Shown piece after piece: positions 54,421 through 63,976 of a DNA stretch of 64,000 bases. The stretch is taken from positions 1,516,001-1,580,000 of the forward strand of contig NZ_CP021645.1 of NCBI RefSeq assembly GCF_006384975.1, given 5' to 3'. This stretch comes from Pseudomonas oryzihabitans (lineage in GTDB: Bacteria > Pseudomonadota > Gammaproteobacteria > Pseudomonadales > Pseudomonadaceae). A model generated the notes under the pieces. The model searched no databases and was not told the origin of the DNA. It saw nothing but the letters and a program-made list of their open reading frames with translations. The position numbers and the translations under genes were made by a program. Each line of letters begins with the position of its first letter. Positions within the stretch are counted from its first letter, which is position 1.

Positions 54421-55290
54421 TCAGCGTGGCCGTAGCCGTGCCAGTCCGCCACCCAGCAGCCCGCTGAGGCAGCCCAGCACCAGGCCGCCGACATGGGCGC
54501 CATTGGCGATGGCACCGAAGCCGAGCACCCCGAAGACGCCGGTCAGGCAGATCACCAGCCAGATCAGCATCATCGCCACCACGCCGCGTGGCATGCGATA
54601 GGCGGGATTGGGCGCCAGCCACTGGAACAGCCAGCAATGGCCGAGCAGGCCATAGAGCACCCCGGACAGGCCGCCGAACAACGCCGGCCCGCTCCAGGCG
54701 TACTGGGCCAGGTTGGAGCCCACGGCGAAGACCAGGGTCAAGAGCAGCAGCATCAGCCCGCCCTGGCGAAATTCCACGCGCCGGCCTAGCTCCCAGTACC
54801 AGAGGGCATTCATCGCCAGGTGCAGGATGCCGAAATGCAGGAAGATCGGCGTGACCAGTCGCCACCATTCGCCCTGGGCCAGGCTGACGCCCAGATCGAG
54901 GAAGGCGAGGTGATCGGCGTCGACCAGGCGGAACGGCTGTAGCGTCAGGTACTGGATCACCGACGGGTTGTCGCCCAACTCGGTCGCCAAGCCCACCAGC
55001 AGGGTGACGAGCAGGACAGCCGCGCTGAACGGGCTGGCCTTGAGCTGTGCCAGGAGACCCAACCCACGGCGTCGCTGGGTGGGCGGGACCTGCCCCTGGG
55101 GATCGCCATCGGGGTAACGCTCGTAGAGGCTGCGGGCCTCTTCCGCCCGCGCCGAGTCCAGCACCCAGAGCACCTGGCTGTCGCCCTCCTCCACCACGCG
55201 ATGGCGGATCTCCAGCCGGCGCAGCAGGCGGGTGAAACCCAACAAATCACGCCCCAGGGGCACGCGGAGTACGGGTTGCGGCTGGTTCAT
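54421..55290 (-). CDS. Rhomboid family intramembrane serine protease
   Basis: A 289-residue protein with a soluble N-terminal domain (~1-85) and six helices, as in GlpG. The serine is in GGLSGVLYG (GxSG), the dyad His in NGAHVGG, and the HxxxN motif is HLAMN. It cleaves membrane proteins within the bilayer. The gene overlaps the metallophosphoesterase stop by four bases and belongs to the nadK operon. Confidence 0.92.
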   Translation of the reverse strand: MNQPQPVLRVPLGRDLLGFTRLLRRLEIRHRVVEEGDSQVLWVLDSARAEEARSLYERYPDGDPQGQVPPTQRRRGLGLLAQLKASPFSAAVLLVTLLVGLATELGDNPSVIQYLTLQPFRLVDADHLAFLDLGVSLAQGEWWRLVTPIFLHFGILHLAMNALWYWELGRRVEFRQGGLMLLLLTLVFAVGSNLAQYAWSGPALFGGLSGVLYGLLGHCWLFQWLAPNPAYRMPRGVVAMMLIWLVICLTGVFGVLGFGAIANGAHVGGLVLGCLSGLLGGGLARLRPR

Positions 55291-56246
55291 CGGCCCTCCT
55301 CGCGCTGCACATCGATCCAGACGAACTTGGCGGGGTCGATCTCGCGTTCATCGTCGAGTCGGTAGGCGACCAACTTGCCGTACTTGACCGCGCTGTAGTC
55401 CAGGCAAGCCAGATTGGGTCTTAGCGGCTCGGGATGGCCATCGCGCCAGTAGTGGCCGACGAACAGCAGCGGCTGGTCTTCCCCGTAGCAGAGCAGCCCG
55501 GCCTTTTCCTCGTCGCTCAGGCGCTCGCAGGCGATCTCCGCCGGCAGGGCATCGGGCTGGAAGACCACGTCGCCATAGGTCTGGGGATCGCTCTCCCAGA
55601 ACTTGGTGCGAAAGCGCGCGCGGACGTAGCCGTCGCTGCCGGTCAGGCGTACGCCATGGGGCAGCGGCAGCGACACCCCGTTGAGCAGCCGCGAGGCGAC
55701 CCGGCTGGCCAGGCTGCCGCCGACGATGGATTGGCGGACGAAATCCTCGTCGATGCAGGCGTCGGGGTAGTGATGCAGGAATTCGTCGATCAGCCCCTGA
55801 TCCCAGCAGGCATGGACGATGCGGAAATGGCCGAAGTCCTTGCACAGCGGCAGGGTATAGAGCCAGCGCAGATGGTCCTGCCATTCCTGTGGGTGGTCGG
55901 CGAAGGCGCTCAGGGTTTCCTGGATCAGTTGGCGGTGCCGTGGCGTGTGTTCGCGCACCCAGGTCTGGCCGGTGCCGGGCGCGGCCGGGGTGTGCCAGGC
56001 CAGGGCATTGAGTTCGTGGTTGCCGAGGATGCAGTGGGCGTGGCCGCCCTCGACCATGGCGCGTACCCGGCGCAGGGCGCCACGGATGCGGGGTCCGCGG
56101 TCGACCAGGTCGCCGAGAAAGATCGCCTGGCGCTCGGGGTGCTGCCACACGCCGTCCACCAGGCGGTAGTCCAGGCGCTCCAGCAGCAGGTCCAGGGTTT
56201 GGGCACAGCCGTGGAGGTCACCGATCAGATCGTAGCCGAGCGGCAT
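55287..56246 (-). CDS. Metallophosphoesterase (bis(5'-nucleosyl)-tetraphosphatase/PrpE-like)
   Basis: A 319-residue calcineurin-type phosphoesterase with GDLHGC, GDLVDRGP and GNHELN, followed by GHYWRDG; all metal-ligand motifs are present. Substrate is not certain: it could hydrolyse dinucleoside polyphosphates or protein phosphate. ATG 56246 shares one base with the nadK stop and has GGGAG upstream; a TTG one codon earlier is less likely. Confidence 0.88.
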   Translation of the reverse strand: MPLGYDLIGDLHGCAQTLDLLLERLDYRLVDGVWQHPERQAIFLGDLVDRGPRIRGALRRVRAMVEGGHAHCILGNHELNALAWHTPAAPGTGQTWVREHTPRHRQLIQETLSAFADHPQEWQDHLRWLYTLPLCKDFGHFRIVHACWDQGLIDEFLHHYPDACIDEDFVRQSIVGGSLASRVASRLLNGVSLPLPHGVRLTGSDGYVRARFRTKFWESDPQTYGDVVFQPDALPAEIACERLSDEEKAGLLCYGEDQPLLFVGHYWRDGHPEPLRPNLACLDYSAVKYGKLVAYRLDDEREIDPAKFVWIDVQREEGR

Positions 56247-57130
56247 CAATCGTCTCCCAGCCGACTGCCCCAGCCGAGCTTGGTCCGGCAGATCTCGTAG
56301 TAGTTGTGATCCAGTGGGTGGATCAGCCTGAGCTTGTGGGGCTTTTTCTGAATGGTCACGGTATCGCCGGGTGCGCAGGTGAAATGATTCTGGCCATCAC
56401 ATGAGACCTGCGGATAGATCGTCATGTTCGGCGACACCAGGATCGACAGGGTGCTGTCGCCGGAAACCACGATGGGACGACTGGACAGGGTGTGGGGATA
56501 CATGGGCACCACGACGATGGCATCCAGCTTGGGATGCATGATCGGCCCGCCGGCCGACAGCGAATAGGCGGTGGAGCCGGTGGGGGTGGCGACGATCAGG
56601 CCATCGGCGCGCTGGCTGCAAACGAACTGGCCATCGATGTACAGCTCGAACTCGATCATCCGGGTGGACTTGCCGGGGTGCAGCACCACATCGTTGAGCG
56701 CATCGCCCTGGCCGATGATCTCGCCGCCGCGCTCGACGAAGGCGTCGAGCAAAAAGCGCGTCTCCATCAGGTACTGGCCGTCGAGCACCTCGGCGACCTT
56801 GGTCTCCAGCTCGTCCGGGCGGATGTCGGTGAGAAAGCCCAGCTTGCCACGGTTGATGCCCAGCACCGGTACGCGCGGGCGGACCAGGGCGCGGGCGGCG
56901 CCGAGCAGGCTGCCGTCGCCGCCGACCACGATCACCAGGTCGCAGATCTCGCCCATGAGCTTGCGCGACACCGTCTGCAGGCCGTGCCCGGGCAACACCT
57001 CGGCGATGGTGTTTTCCAGGATCACATTGCGATTGCGCTGCAGCAGAAAGGTCTTCAGCCGGCGGATGGTGTCCAGCACCTGGGTGCTGCCGAGTCGGCC
57101 GATGATGCCAATGTTACGAAAGGAGTCCAT
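56246..57130 (-). CDS. nadK: NAD kinase
   Basis: A 294-residue cytoplasmic enzyme making NADP from NAD with ATP. GGDGSLLGAAR is the nucleotide loop, and NDVVLHPG and DGLIVATPTGSTAYSLSAGGP are the conserved NAD-binding blocks. First gene of a tight minus-strand operon with the phosphoesterase and rhomboid genes. Divergent from the DUF1853 gene by 136 bases. Confidence 0.96.
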   Translation of the reverse strand: MDSFRNIGIIGRLGSTQVLDTIRRLKTFLLQRNRNVILENTIAEVLPGHGLQTVSRKLMGEICDLVIVVGGDGSLLGAARALVRPRVPVLGINRGKLGFLTDIRPDELETKVAEVLDGQYLMETRFLLDAFVERGGEIIGQGDALNDVVLHPGKSTRMIEFELYIDGQFVCSQRADGLIVATPTGSTAYSLSAGGPIMHPKLDAIVVVPMYPHTLSSRPIVVSGDSTLSILVSPNMTIYPQVSCDGQNHFTCAPGDTVTIQKKPHKLRLIHPLDHNYYEICRTKLGWGSRLGDD

Positions 57131-57266
57131 GACGCGCCGGCGGCCCCGTTGGCTGGAATGGGCAGAAAGTATGGGCGAAAGCCCGTGGCAGCGGCAAACC
57201 GCCTCTATCCGACCACGGGTCGTCGAGGTTGATCCGCAGGGCCTCCGCTTGGCCTATGCTGGCACC

Positions 57267-58151
57267 ATGACGCCCTTCGCCGAGCTGCATGAACTACCGC
57301 GACGCCTGAGCCAGCCCCAGGTGCGGGATCTCGCCTGGACCCTGGTCGCCCCGCCACTGCTGGTCGCTGCCGATACCCGTCATCCACTGTGCGCCAGCGA
57401 CTGGGCGAGCCACCCCGGGCAACTGGCCGACTGGCTGCGGCAACAGGACGCGGCGCCGGAGGAATTGGCCGCCTGGCTGGCCCAGGGCAGCGATCGCCGC
57501 CTGGGCCGTCAATACGAGCGCCTCTGGCAATTCGTCCTGGCCCGGGCGCCCGGGGTCCGGCTGCTGGCGGCCAACCTGCCCCTGCGCGAGGGCGAGCGCA
57601 CCCTGGGCGAACTGGACCTGTTGGTGGCGGACGCCGAGGGCGTTCACCACCTGGAGCTGGCGGTGAAGTTCTACTTGGGCGAAGGCTCAGCCGCGGCTCC
57701 ACGCTGGCTGGGCCCGGGCGGTGAAGACCAACTGGCACGCAAGCTGGCCCATCTACGCGAGCGTCAGCTGCCGCTGTCGGCCACGCCCCTGGCCCAGGCC
57801 AGCCTGGCGGCCCTGGACATCGCCCCGCCCCGGCCCGCCTTCTGGCTCGGCGGCTATCTGTTCCAGCCGCTCGATTCTCCCCTGCCCTGGCCCGCGGGCG
57901 CCCTGCCTCCTCGGCAGCCACAGCTCTGGTGCGAGCGGCAACGGTTGCCGGAAGGCTCCTGGGAGGTGCTGCCCAAGGGCCACTGGCTCGCCCCGGCGGT
58001 AGCGAATACGCCCTGCCTGCCGCTGCCCGCAGGGGAACCGGTGTGGCCGCAACTGCTGGTGCGCCGCGATGGCACGGGCGCTGAGGTCGCGCGCCTGTTC
58101 CTGGTCCCTGCCGGTTGGCCGACTCAGCCCGCGGCCAGCGCGCTCAGCTGA
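57267..58151 (+). CDS. DUF1853 family protein
   Basis: A 294-residue protein of unknown function. The core has GELDLLVADAEGVHHLELAVKF, which has the D...ExK spacing of PD-(D/E)xK nuclease folds (Asp in ELDLL, Glu and Lys in LELAVKF), with FYLG directly after. That makes a nuclease-like fold plausible but unproven. ATG 57267 is chosen where similarity starts; the ribosome site is weak. Its last 28 bases overlap the end of the PLP enzyme gene on the other strand. Confidence 0.8.
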   Translation: MTPFAELHELPRRLSQPQVRDLAWTLVAPPLLVAADTRHPLCASDWASHPGQLADWLRQQDAAPEELAAWLAQGSDRRLGRQYERLWQFVLARAPGVRLLAANLPLREGERTLGELDLLVADAEGVHHLELAVKFYLGEGSAAAPRWLGPGGEDQLARKLAHLRERQLPLSATPLAQASLAALDIAPPRPAFWLGGYLFQPLDSPLPWPAGALPPRQPQLWCERQRLPEGSWEVLPKGHWLAPAVANTPCLPLPAGEPVWPQLLVRRDGTGAEVARLFLVPAGWPTQPAASALS

Positions 58152-59047
58152 GCCGCCAACGCCCGGCGCCCCTGGAGGCCACCGCTGTGGATCAGTACCA
58201 GGCGACTGCCCGGTGCCACGGTGCCCCGCTCGATCTCGTCACGCAGGGCGAGCCAGAGCTTGCCGGTATAGAGCGGATCGAGGGTGATGCCGGTCTGGTC
58301 GGCGAAATCCGCCATGGCCCGCGCCAGGTCGGCGTCGATCCTCCCGAAGCCGCCGCGACTGGCATCGACCAGGCGCCAGTTCCGGCTCGTATCGCGTGGG
58401 AGTAAGGTCTGCAGGGTGGTCTCGACGCCATGCCCCGGCGGCACGGCCAGGCCGCCTACCACCTGCCAAGCCGAGTCGGCGGCCCGGATCACTCCCGCCA
58501 GGGTGGTGCCGGTGCCGGCGGCGAGCCACAGTTGCTGGCAGTCGGGCCAGTCCAAGCCGGCGAGCCCCTGATGCAGCTCAGCGACGATCCCACCGCAGGC
58601 ATTGGCCGCCGCTGCATCGCAGCCGCCTTCGGGAATGGCCAACAAATCGGGGTAGCGTGCCTGCCAGGGCTGCCAGAAATCCGCGTCATGGCGCCGGCGA
58701 TAACCGCCGTAACCCAGCCAGTGCAGGGTCATCCCGCAGTCCTGCATATCCTGGACGGTGGGCGTGGCGCAAGGCTCGCCGCGCAACAGGCCGACGGTGG
58801 CGAAGCCCTCTTCGCGGCCGGCGGCGGCCAGGGCATGCAGATGATTGGAATGGGCGCCGCCGAGGCTGATGAGCCCCCGGCCTTCGCCGCGGCGCAGGCG
58901 CTCGCGCCAAGGCTGCAGCTTGTAGCCCTTGTTGCCGTTCAGGCCCGGCGGACGCTGGTCCAGGCGCAGCACGGCCAGCCGCAGGCCGCGCGCGCCCAGC
59001 AGGGGCAGCTGCACCTCCTGGAGCGCGGCGGGTGGAAAGGACGTCAT
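58124..59047 (-). CDS. PLP-dependent ACC deaminase/D-cysteine desulfhydrase family enzyme
   Basis: A 307-residue fold-type II PLP enzyme. The Schiff-base lysine lies in LNGNKGYKL, followed by SLGGAHSNHLHALAAAG and the phosphate-binding AAGTGTTLAGV; HSGGLQG is near the C-terminus. Relatives desulfhydrate D-cysteine or deaminate ACC; short forms like this more often act on D-cysteine. Lies 21 bases after the coiled-coil gene and is probably co-transcribed with it. Confidence 0.85.
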   Translation of the reverse strand: MTSFPPAALQEVQLPLLGARGLRLAVLRLDQRPPGLNGNKGYKLQPWRERLRRGEGRGLISLGGAHSNHLHALAAAGREEGFATVGLLRGEPCATPTVQDMQDCGMTLHWLGYGGYRRRHDADFWQPWQARYPDLLAIPEGGCDAAAANACGGIVAELHQGLAGLDWPDCQQLWLAAGTGTTLAGVIRAADSAWQVVGGLAVPPGHGVETTLQTLLPRDTSRNWRLVDASRGGFGRIDADLARAMADFADQTGITLDPLYTGKLWLALRDEIERGTVAPGSRLVLIHSGGLQGRRALAAQLSALAAG

Positions 59048-59068
59048 GGAAGTGGCAACGGTGCTCGA

Positions 59069-60373
59069 TCAGAGATTGGCGACGTCGCCATCGGTGTCAT
59101 CGCCCCGGTGCTCGGCGCAGAGGGTCGAGCGCTGCGGATCGAACTGGGCGGGGTGTTCCACCCGCACCACCGGCCGGCCACAGCGCTCGCCTTCCACCTC
59201 GGCCTGGCACACCGGCTGCTGGTGATGCTCCAGCCAACGTTGGTACTGCTCGCGGCTGACCTTGCAGTGGGCGGCGACGAAGCCCAGGGGATCGGCGCTA
59301 AAGCGCGGCACGTCCTGGCGGCCGAGGATCAGATGACCCGCGCCGGGCTGGAAGGTGACGAAGAGGATGCCCTGGCGCGCCAGGCGCTCTAGCTGGCCTT
59401 CGTTGCTATCGGCGACCAGCTGGGCGCAGCGCTCGCGCAACTGGCGGATGTCTTCCTGGAGTTGGCCATCCAGCTCGTCGCGGTACTTGAGTTCCACCTC
59501 GCGGATCGACAGCTGGTTCTTCAGCTCATTCACCGCGGCGGCCACGCGGGCCTCGCTTTCGGCCTCGGCCTGGATGCGCAGCGCCTCGATCTTGTACAGG
59601 GCGTTCCTTTCCAGGGTACGCATCTGTTCGTTGAGTTCCTCACGCTGCTGCCGGGCCAGGTCGTTCTGCTGTTCCAGATGCTGGGCGAGCGCCGCGTAGC
59701 GCACTTCCAAGTCGGCCTTGGCGGTGCGCAGTTCGTCCGCGTCGCGCTGCAGGCGCGCCAGGTCTTCCTGGTGCTGGCGGGTCAGGGTGAGCAGCCGGGT
59801 ACGCTGGCCGGCGATCAGCTTGTCCAGTGCCTCCTGGTGTTCTTGGGCGAGGATGCGCCGCACCCGTTCGAGACGCGCCTCGACGTCGATGCCGTCCGCC
59901 GCGCTGGGGTGGTACTCCCCGGCCAGTTCCACCTCGCCATCGCGCGGGGCGACCAGGCCCAGGCAGTCGCGAATCGCCTGCCAGTCGTCATGTTCGCCAT
60001 CGCTGCGCGGGTCCCAGAGATCCCCCTGATGCCAGGAGATGGGACATTGGCCAAGGCTGGCCAGGCGGATCGGCCCGGCGCCCAGGTCGGGGCCGGCGCC
60101 CCCGCGCTCGGCCAGCTCCATCAGCGGCAGGTTCCATTCCGGCAAGGGCCGCCCCTGGGCGTCGAAGGCCAGCAGGAAGAACACCGCGGCCTTGACCCGG
60201 CGGTGATCGTCCAACAGCAGGTAGACGAAGCGATGACGACGCCCTGCGCAGTCGAGCAACGCCTGCTCACCCTGCCAGAGCGCCTGGAAATCGGGGAACA
60301 GCAAGGCGCGATTCACGCCCTGGTCGCCAAACCCCAGGACCACCGGGGTCAGTACTGCCTCTTCGTTCAACAT
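59069..60373 (-). CDS. Conserved coiled-coil protein of unknown function
   Basis: A 434-residue protein. The N-terminal ~190 residues form a globular domain opening MLNEEAVLTPVVLGFGDQGV, with few recognisable motifs. A coiled coil follows (~170-340; LARLQRDADELRTAKADLE, EELNEQMRTLERNALYKIE). The C-terminal part has three Cys (CQAEVEGERCG and LCAEH) that may bind a metal. I do not recognise the family. Start uncertain: ATG 60373 or ATG 60382 (MAEML); a longer frame extends to 60580. Confidence 0.72.
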   Translation of the reverse strand: MLNEEAVLTPVVLGFGDQGVNRALLFPDFQALWQGEQALLDCAGRRHRFVYLLLDDHRRVKAAVFFLLAFDAQGRPLPEWNLPLMELAERGGAGPDLGAGPIRLASLGQCPISWHQGDLWDPRSDGEHDDWQAIRDCLGLVAPRDGEVELAGEYHPSAADGIDVEARLERVRRILAQEHQEALDKLIAGQRTRLLTLTRQHQEDLARLQRDADELRTAKADLEVRYAALAQHLEQQNDLARQQREELNEQMRTLERNALYKIEALRIQAEAESEARVAAAVNELKNQLSIREVELKYRDELDGQLQEDIRQLRERCAQLVADSNEGQLERLARQGILFVTFQPGAGHLILGRQDVPRFSADPLGFVAAHCKVSREQYQRWLEHHQQPVCQAEVEGERCGRPVVRVEHPAQFDPQRSTLCAEHRGDDTDGDVANL

Positions 60374-60702
60374 CTCTGCCATCTGTGCCGCGTGCCCTGT
60401 CGATCCCACATGAATATCGAGGCCAGCGATCCGCCCCCTGACGCGCCTTTGGCGCTGACAAGCTCTGGGGCGGGGCGACTGGACGTGCATCCTACCCCTA
60501 GCGCAGGGCCGGGGGGCAATCCCCCCGTTTCCCTGCCCATCGTCTGGAATGGACCTGGACGCCACCGGGTGCATCAGCACGGCAGCTTAGCCAATCCTGA
60601 CCGGCAGGATGGAAGAGAGACCGGACATTGGGATGGCGGTCGGTCCGGATAGGATGTTATGTGCAACAGGTCACGTAAATCTTCCCGTCTTGCAACGAAG
60701 AG
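60374..60702. other. Intergenic region between fadH and the coiled-coil gene
   Basis: About 330 bases of mainly GC-rich sequence with a small GCGCC-TTT-GGCGC hairpin at 60443-60455 and an AT-richer patch near 60650-60680. No gene or T-run terminator is supportable. Confidence 0.5.
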
Positions 60703-62757
60703 TTACAGCTGCGCGGCAAGTCGCGTGGCTTGGTCGATGGCGCGCTTGGCATCCAGTTCGGCGGCGACGTCCGCCCCACCGACCCGGTGCACCGCGATAC
60801 CCAGGTCGATCAGGCCGTCTTCCAGCTCGCGCAGGGACTCCTGGCCAGCGCAGAGCACCACGTTGTCCACCTCCAGCACCTGCTCGGCGCCATCGGGCAG
60901 CCGCAGATGCAGGCCGGCGTCGTCGATGCGCAGGTATTCCACCCCGCCGAAAGCCTGGACGCCCCGTTGCTGGAGACGGGCGCGATGGATCCAGCCGGTG
61001 GTCTTGCCCAGCCCCTTGCCGGGTTTGCCGGGCTTGCGCTGCAACAGCCAGACCTGGCGTTCCACCGGCTGCGGCGCAGCCGGCGCCAGGCCGCCGCGGG
61101 TGCTGAAGGTCGGGTCGATGCCCCATTCCGCGTAGAAGGCCGCGATGGGTTCCTCCTCGCGATGGGCATGGGTGAGAAAATCCGCCACGTCGAAGCCGAT
61201 ACCCCCGGCGCCGATCAGGGCCACCCGCCGCCCCACCGGCCGGCGCTCCAGCAGCACGTCCAGATAGCCAAGTACCTTGGGGTGGTCGACACCGGGAATG
61301 GCGGGAATCCGTGGGGTGACCCCGGTCGCCAGGATCACCGTCGCGAAGCCCTCGGCCTGCAACTCGGCGGCGCTGATCCGACGGTTGAGGCGCACCTCGA
61401 CGTCCAGGCGCTCCAGGCGCCGCTGGAAATACCTCAGGGTCTCGCCGAACTCCTCTTTGCCGGGAATGCGCTTGGCGACGTTGAACTGGCCGCCGATGCG
61501 GGCGCTGGCCTCGAACAGCACCACCCGATGGCCGCGCTCCGCCAGGGTGCAGGCCGCGGCCAGGCCGGCCGGACCCGCGCCGACCACGGCGAAGGTGCGC
61601 GGCGCCGTGGCAGGCAGGATCTGCAATTCGGTCTCGTGGCAGGCGCGCGGATTGACCAGGCAACTGGTCAGCTTGCCGGCGAAGGTATGGTCGAGGCAGG
61701 CCTGGTTGCAGGCGATGCAGGTGTTGATCTCATCGGCCCGCCCGGCGGCGGCCTTGGTGACGAAGGCCGGATCGGCCAGCAGTGGCCGCGCCATGGACAC
61801 CAGGTCGGCCTGGCCGGCGGCGAGGATGGCCTCGGCCACCTCGGGGGTATTGATGCGGTTGGTGGCGATCAGCGGCACCTGGACCCGCCCCTTCAGCTGC
61901 GCGGTGACGGCGGCGAAGGCGCCGCGCGGCACCAAGGTGGCGATGGTGGGGATACGCGCCTCGTGCCAGCCGATCCCGGTGTTGATCAAGCTCACCCCGG
62001 CGTTTTCCAGCCAGAGCGCCAGTTGCAGGCACTCTTCCGGACTACTGCCCTGCTCCACCAGATCCAGCAGTGAGAGCCGGAAGATGATGAGGAAATCCGG
62101 CCCGGTCGCCGCGCGGATGCGCTCGACGATGGCCAGCGGCAAGCGGCAGCGCTGGGCGAAGTCGCCGCCCCAGCGATCCGTGCGGTGGTTGGTCCGCGCG
62201 GCGATGAATTGATTGATGAAGTAGCCTTCCGAGCCCATCACCTCGACGCCGTCGTAACCGGCCTGCTGCGCCAGTTGCGCGCAGTGAACGAAGGTCTCGA
62301 TCTGCGCCTCCACCTCGGTCTCGTCGAGTTCGCGGGGGGTGAAGGGATTGATCGGCGCCTGCAACGCCGAGGGCGCCACCAGCTTCGGGTTGTAGGCGTA
62401 GCGACCGGCATGGAGGATCTGCAGGCAGATATGCCCGCCCTCGGCATGTACCGCGGCGGTGATGGCACGGTGCTGTTCGGCCTCTTCGGGCTTGGTCAGC
62501 TTGGCGGCGCCCTGATAGACGGCGCCCTCTTCGTTGGGCGCGATACCGCCGGTGACGATCAGGCCCACGCCGCCGCGGGCCCGTTCGGCGAAGAATACCG
62601 CCATGCGCGCGAAGCCCCCTGGACGCTCTTCCAGCCCGGTGTGCATGGAACCCATCACCACGCGACTGCGCAAGGTGATCGCCCCCACGCGCAGGGGTTC
62701 GAGCAGATGCGGATAAGCAGCTATAGGGGTGGTATTAATGGGGGCAAGCTCAGTCAT
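60703..62757 (-). CDS. fadH: 2,4-dienoyl-CoA reductase (NADPH)
   Basis: A 684-residue flavoenzyme for beta-oxidation of unsaturated fatty acids with double bonds at even positions. An OYE-like FMN barrel fills residues ~15-340, with HAGRYAYNP. The 4Fe-4S ligands are CIACNQACLDH and the later Cys residues in SCLVNPRAC. FAD/NADPH domains follow (VVGAGPAGLAAACTLAERG, LIGAGGIGFDVADFL). ATG 62757 has GGAG seven bases upstream. Divergent from the nitrilase-like gene. Confidence 0.95.
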   Translation of the reverse strand: MTELAPINTTPIAAYPHLLEPLRVGAITLRSRVVMGSMHTGLEERPGGFARMAVFFAERARGGVGLIVTGGIAPNEEGAVYQGAAKLTKPEEAEQHRAITAAVHAEGGHICLQILHAGRYAYNPKLVAPSALQAPINPFTPRELDETEVEAQIETFVHCAQLAQQAGYDGVEVMGSEGYFINQFIAARTNHRTDRWGGDFAQRCRLPLAIVERIRAATGPDFLIIFRLSLLDLVEQGSSPEECLQLALWLENAGVSLINTGIGWHEARIPTIATLVPRGAFAAVTAQLKGRVQVPLIATNRINTPEVAEAILAAGQADLVSMARPLLADPAFVTKAAAGRADEINTCIACNQACLDHTFAGKLTSCLVNPRACHETELQILPATAPRTFAVVGAGPAGLAAACTLAERGHRVVLFEASARIGGQFNVAKRIPGKEEFGETLRYFQRRLERLDVEVRLNRRISAAELQAEGFATVILATGVTPRIPAIPGVDHPKVLGYLDVLLERRPVGRRVALIGAGGIGFDVADFLTHAHREEEPIAAFYAEWGIDPTFSTRGGLAPAAPQPVERQVWLLQRKPGKPGKGLGKTTGWIHRARLQQRGVQAFGGVEYLRIDDAGLHLRLPDGAEQVLEVDNVVLCAGQESLRELEDGLIDLGIAVHRVGGADVAAELDAKRAIDQATRLAAQL

Positions 62758-62953
62758 GGCGATCTCCGGTCGTTGGCCTTTCTGGGAAGGCCTGCCGCAA
62801 CGATAAGAGCCGCACGCCCCGCTCTCAATCACCGGAAATGACAACCTCTTTACCCAAATGCACAGCCGATGCTTGGCAGTGGCGTCCTGGTCTCCTACCC
62901 TGGGCACCTTTATCTCGCCCGGCCAGAGCGTCCGGGCCCGTTTTGGAGTCTGG

Positions 62954-63976
62954 ATGCGCAAGCTCGTGTTCCTGGTGCTGATCGCCCTGTTCGCCGTGCT
63001 GGCGGGCTGGGTGGCCCAGCGGCCAGCCTTTCATTACCTGTCGGATCTGCGCAGCAGCCTGGCGGTGGATCTCACCACCACGCCAGCCGCGGCCACCACC
63101 GGCAACCTGCTGGGGATCGAGCCCGAGCTGTTCGCCCTGGACTACGGCAATCCCGAGCGGCTACGGCTCAAGCTCGACGCCTACCTAAGCAATGCCCGGC
63201 GCCTCGGGCTGATCGGCCCCCGGACGGTGGTGGTGCTGCCCGAGCACCTGGGCACGCCGCTGGTGCTGATGGGGGAAAAGTCCGAGGTCTATGCCGCTAC
63301 CCAGACCGAAGACGCCTTGCAGTGGTTGGTCCTGGGTAATCCGCTGCGCTTCGCCCGCGCCTGGTTCCAGGCCGAAGGCCAGCAGCGCCTCGTCGAAAGC
63401 CTGCTGCGCATGAAGGCCTGGGACATGGCCAGTGCCTATCAACAACTCTTCGCCGGCCTGGCGCGGCGCTACGGCGTCACCCTGGTGGCTGGCTCCATCG
63501 TGCTGCCGGGTGCGACCCTGGTCGAGGGGCAACTCGAGGTGGGCAGCGGGCCGCTGCGCAACGTCACCCTGGTGTTCGGCCCCGATGGGCGACCGCTCGG
63601 CAAGTTGCTGGTCCGGCCGCTGGCGGGCCAGGCGCAGGGCAAGGATCTGACCTCGCCGCTGTTGCGCCTGGACACCCCGCTCGGCCGCCTGGGCGTGATC
63701 CAGGGTAGCGATACCGGTCGGCCCGGCGTGCTGGACGATCCCCAGGTGGAGCTGCTGGCCATCCCGGCACTGGCGGCCGGGGCCACCCCCGCCCCGGCCC
63801 CCTTCGACGCCCAGCGCCTGCGCGCGGCCGGCATTCGCGCGGCGCTGGAGGTCCAGCTGCACGGGCGTCTGTGGGAATGGCAGGCCAAGGGCGCCAGCCA
63901 GGCCTTCACCCCGGATGCGACCGCCGCCACCGACCCCGCCCGGACCGGTGCCAAGCTGATCAATCTGCGGCTATGA
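62954..63976 (+). CDS. Membrane-anchored nitrilase-like protein
   Basis: A 340-residue protein with one N-terminal helix (residues ~4-24, VFLVLIALFAVLAGWVA), then a carbon-nitrogen hydrolase-like domain. VVLPEHLGTPL fits the catalytic-Glu strand and LGVIQGSDTG the position where the nucleophilic Cys normally sits; Cys appears replaced by Gly/Ser, so hydrolase activity is doubtful. ATG 62954 has GGAG five bases upstream. The stop overlaps the next start (ATGA). Confidence 0.75.
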   Translation: MRKLVFLVLIALFAVLAGWVAQRPAFHYLSDLRSSLAVDLTTTPAAATTGNLLGIEPELFALDYGNPERLRLKLDAYLSNARRLGLIGPRTVVVLPEHLGTPLVLMGEKSEVYAATQTEDALQWLVLGNPLRFARAWFQAEGQQRLVESLLRMKAWDMASAYQQLFAGLARRYGVTLVAGSIVLPGATLVEGQLEVGSGPLRNVTLVFGPDGRPLGKLLVRPLAGQAQGKDLTSPLLRLDTPLGRLGVIQGSDTGRPGVLDDPQVELLAIPALAAGATPAPAPFDAQRLRAAGIRAALEVQLHGRLWEWQAKGASQAFTPDATAATDPARTGAKLINLRL

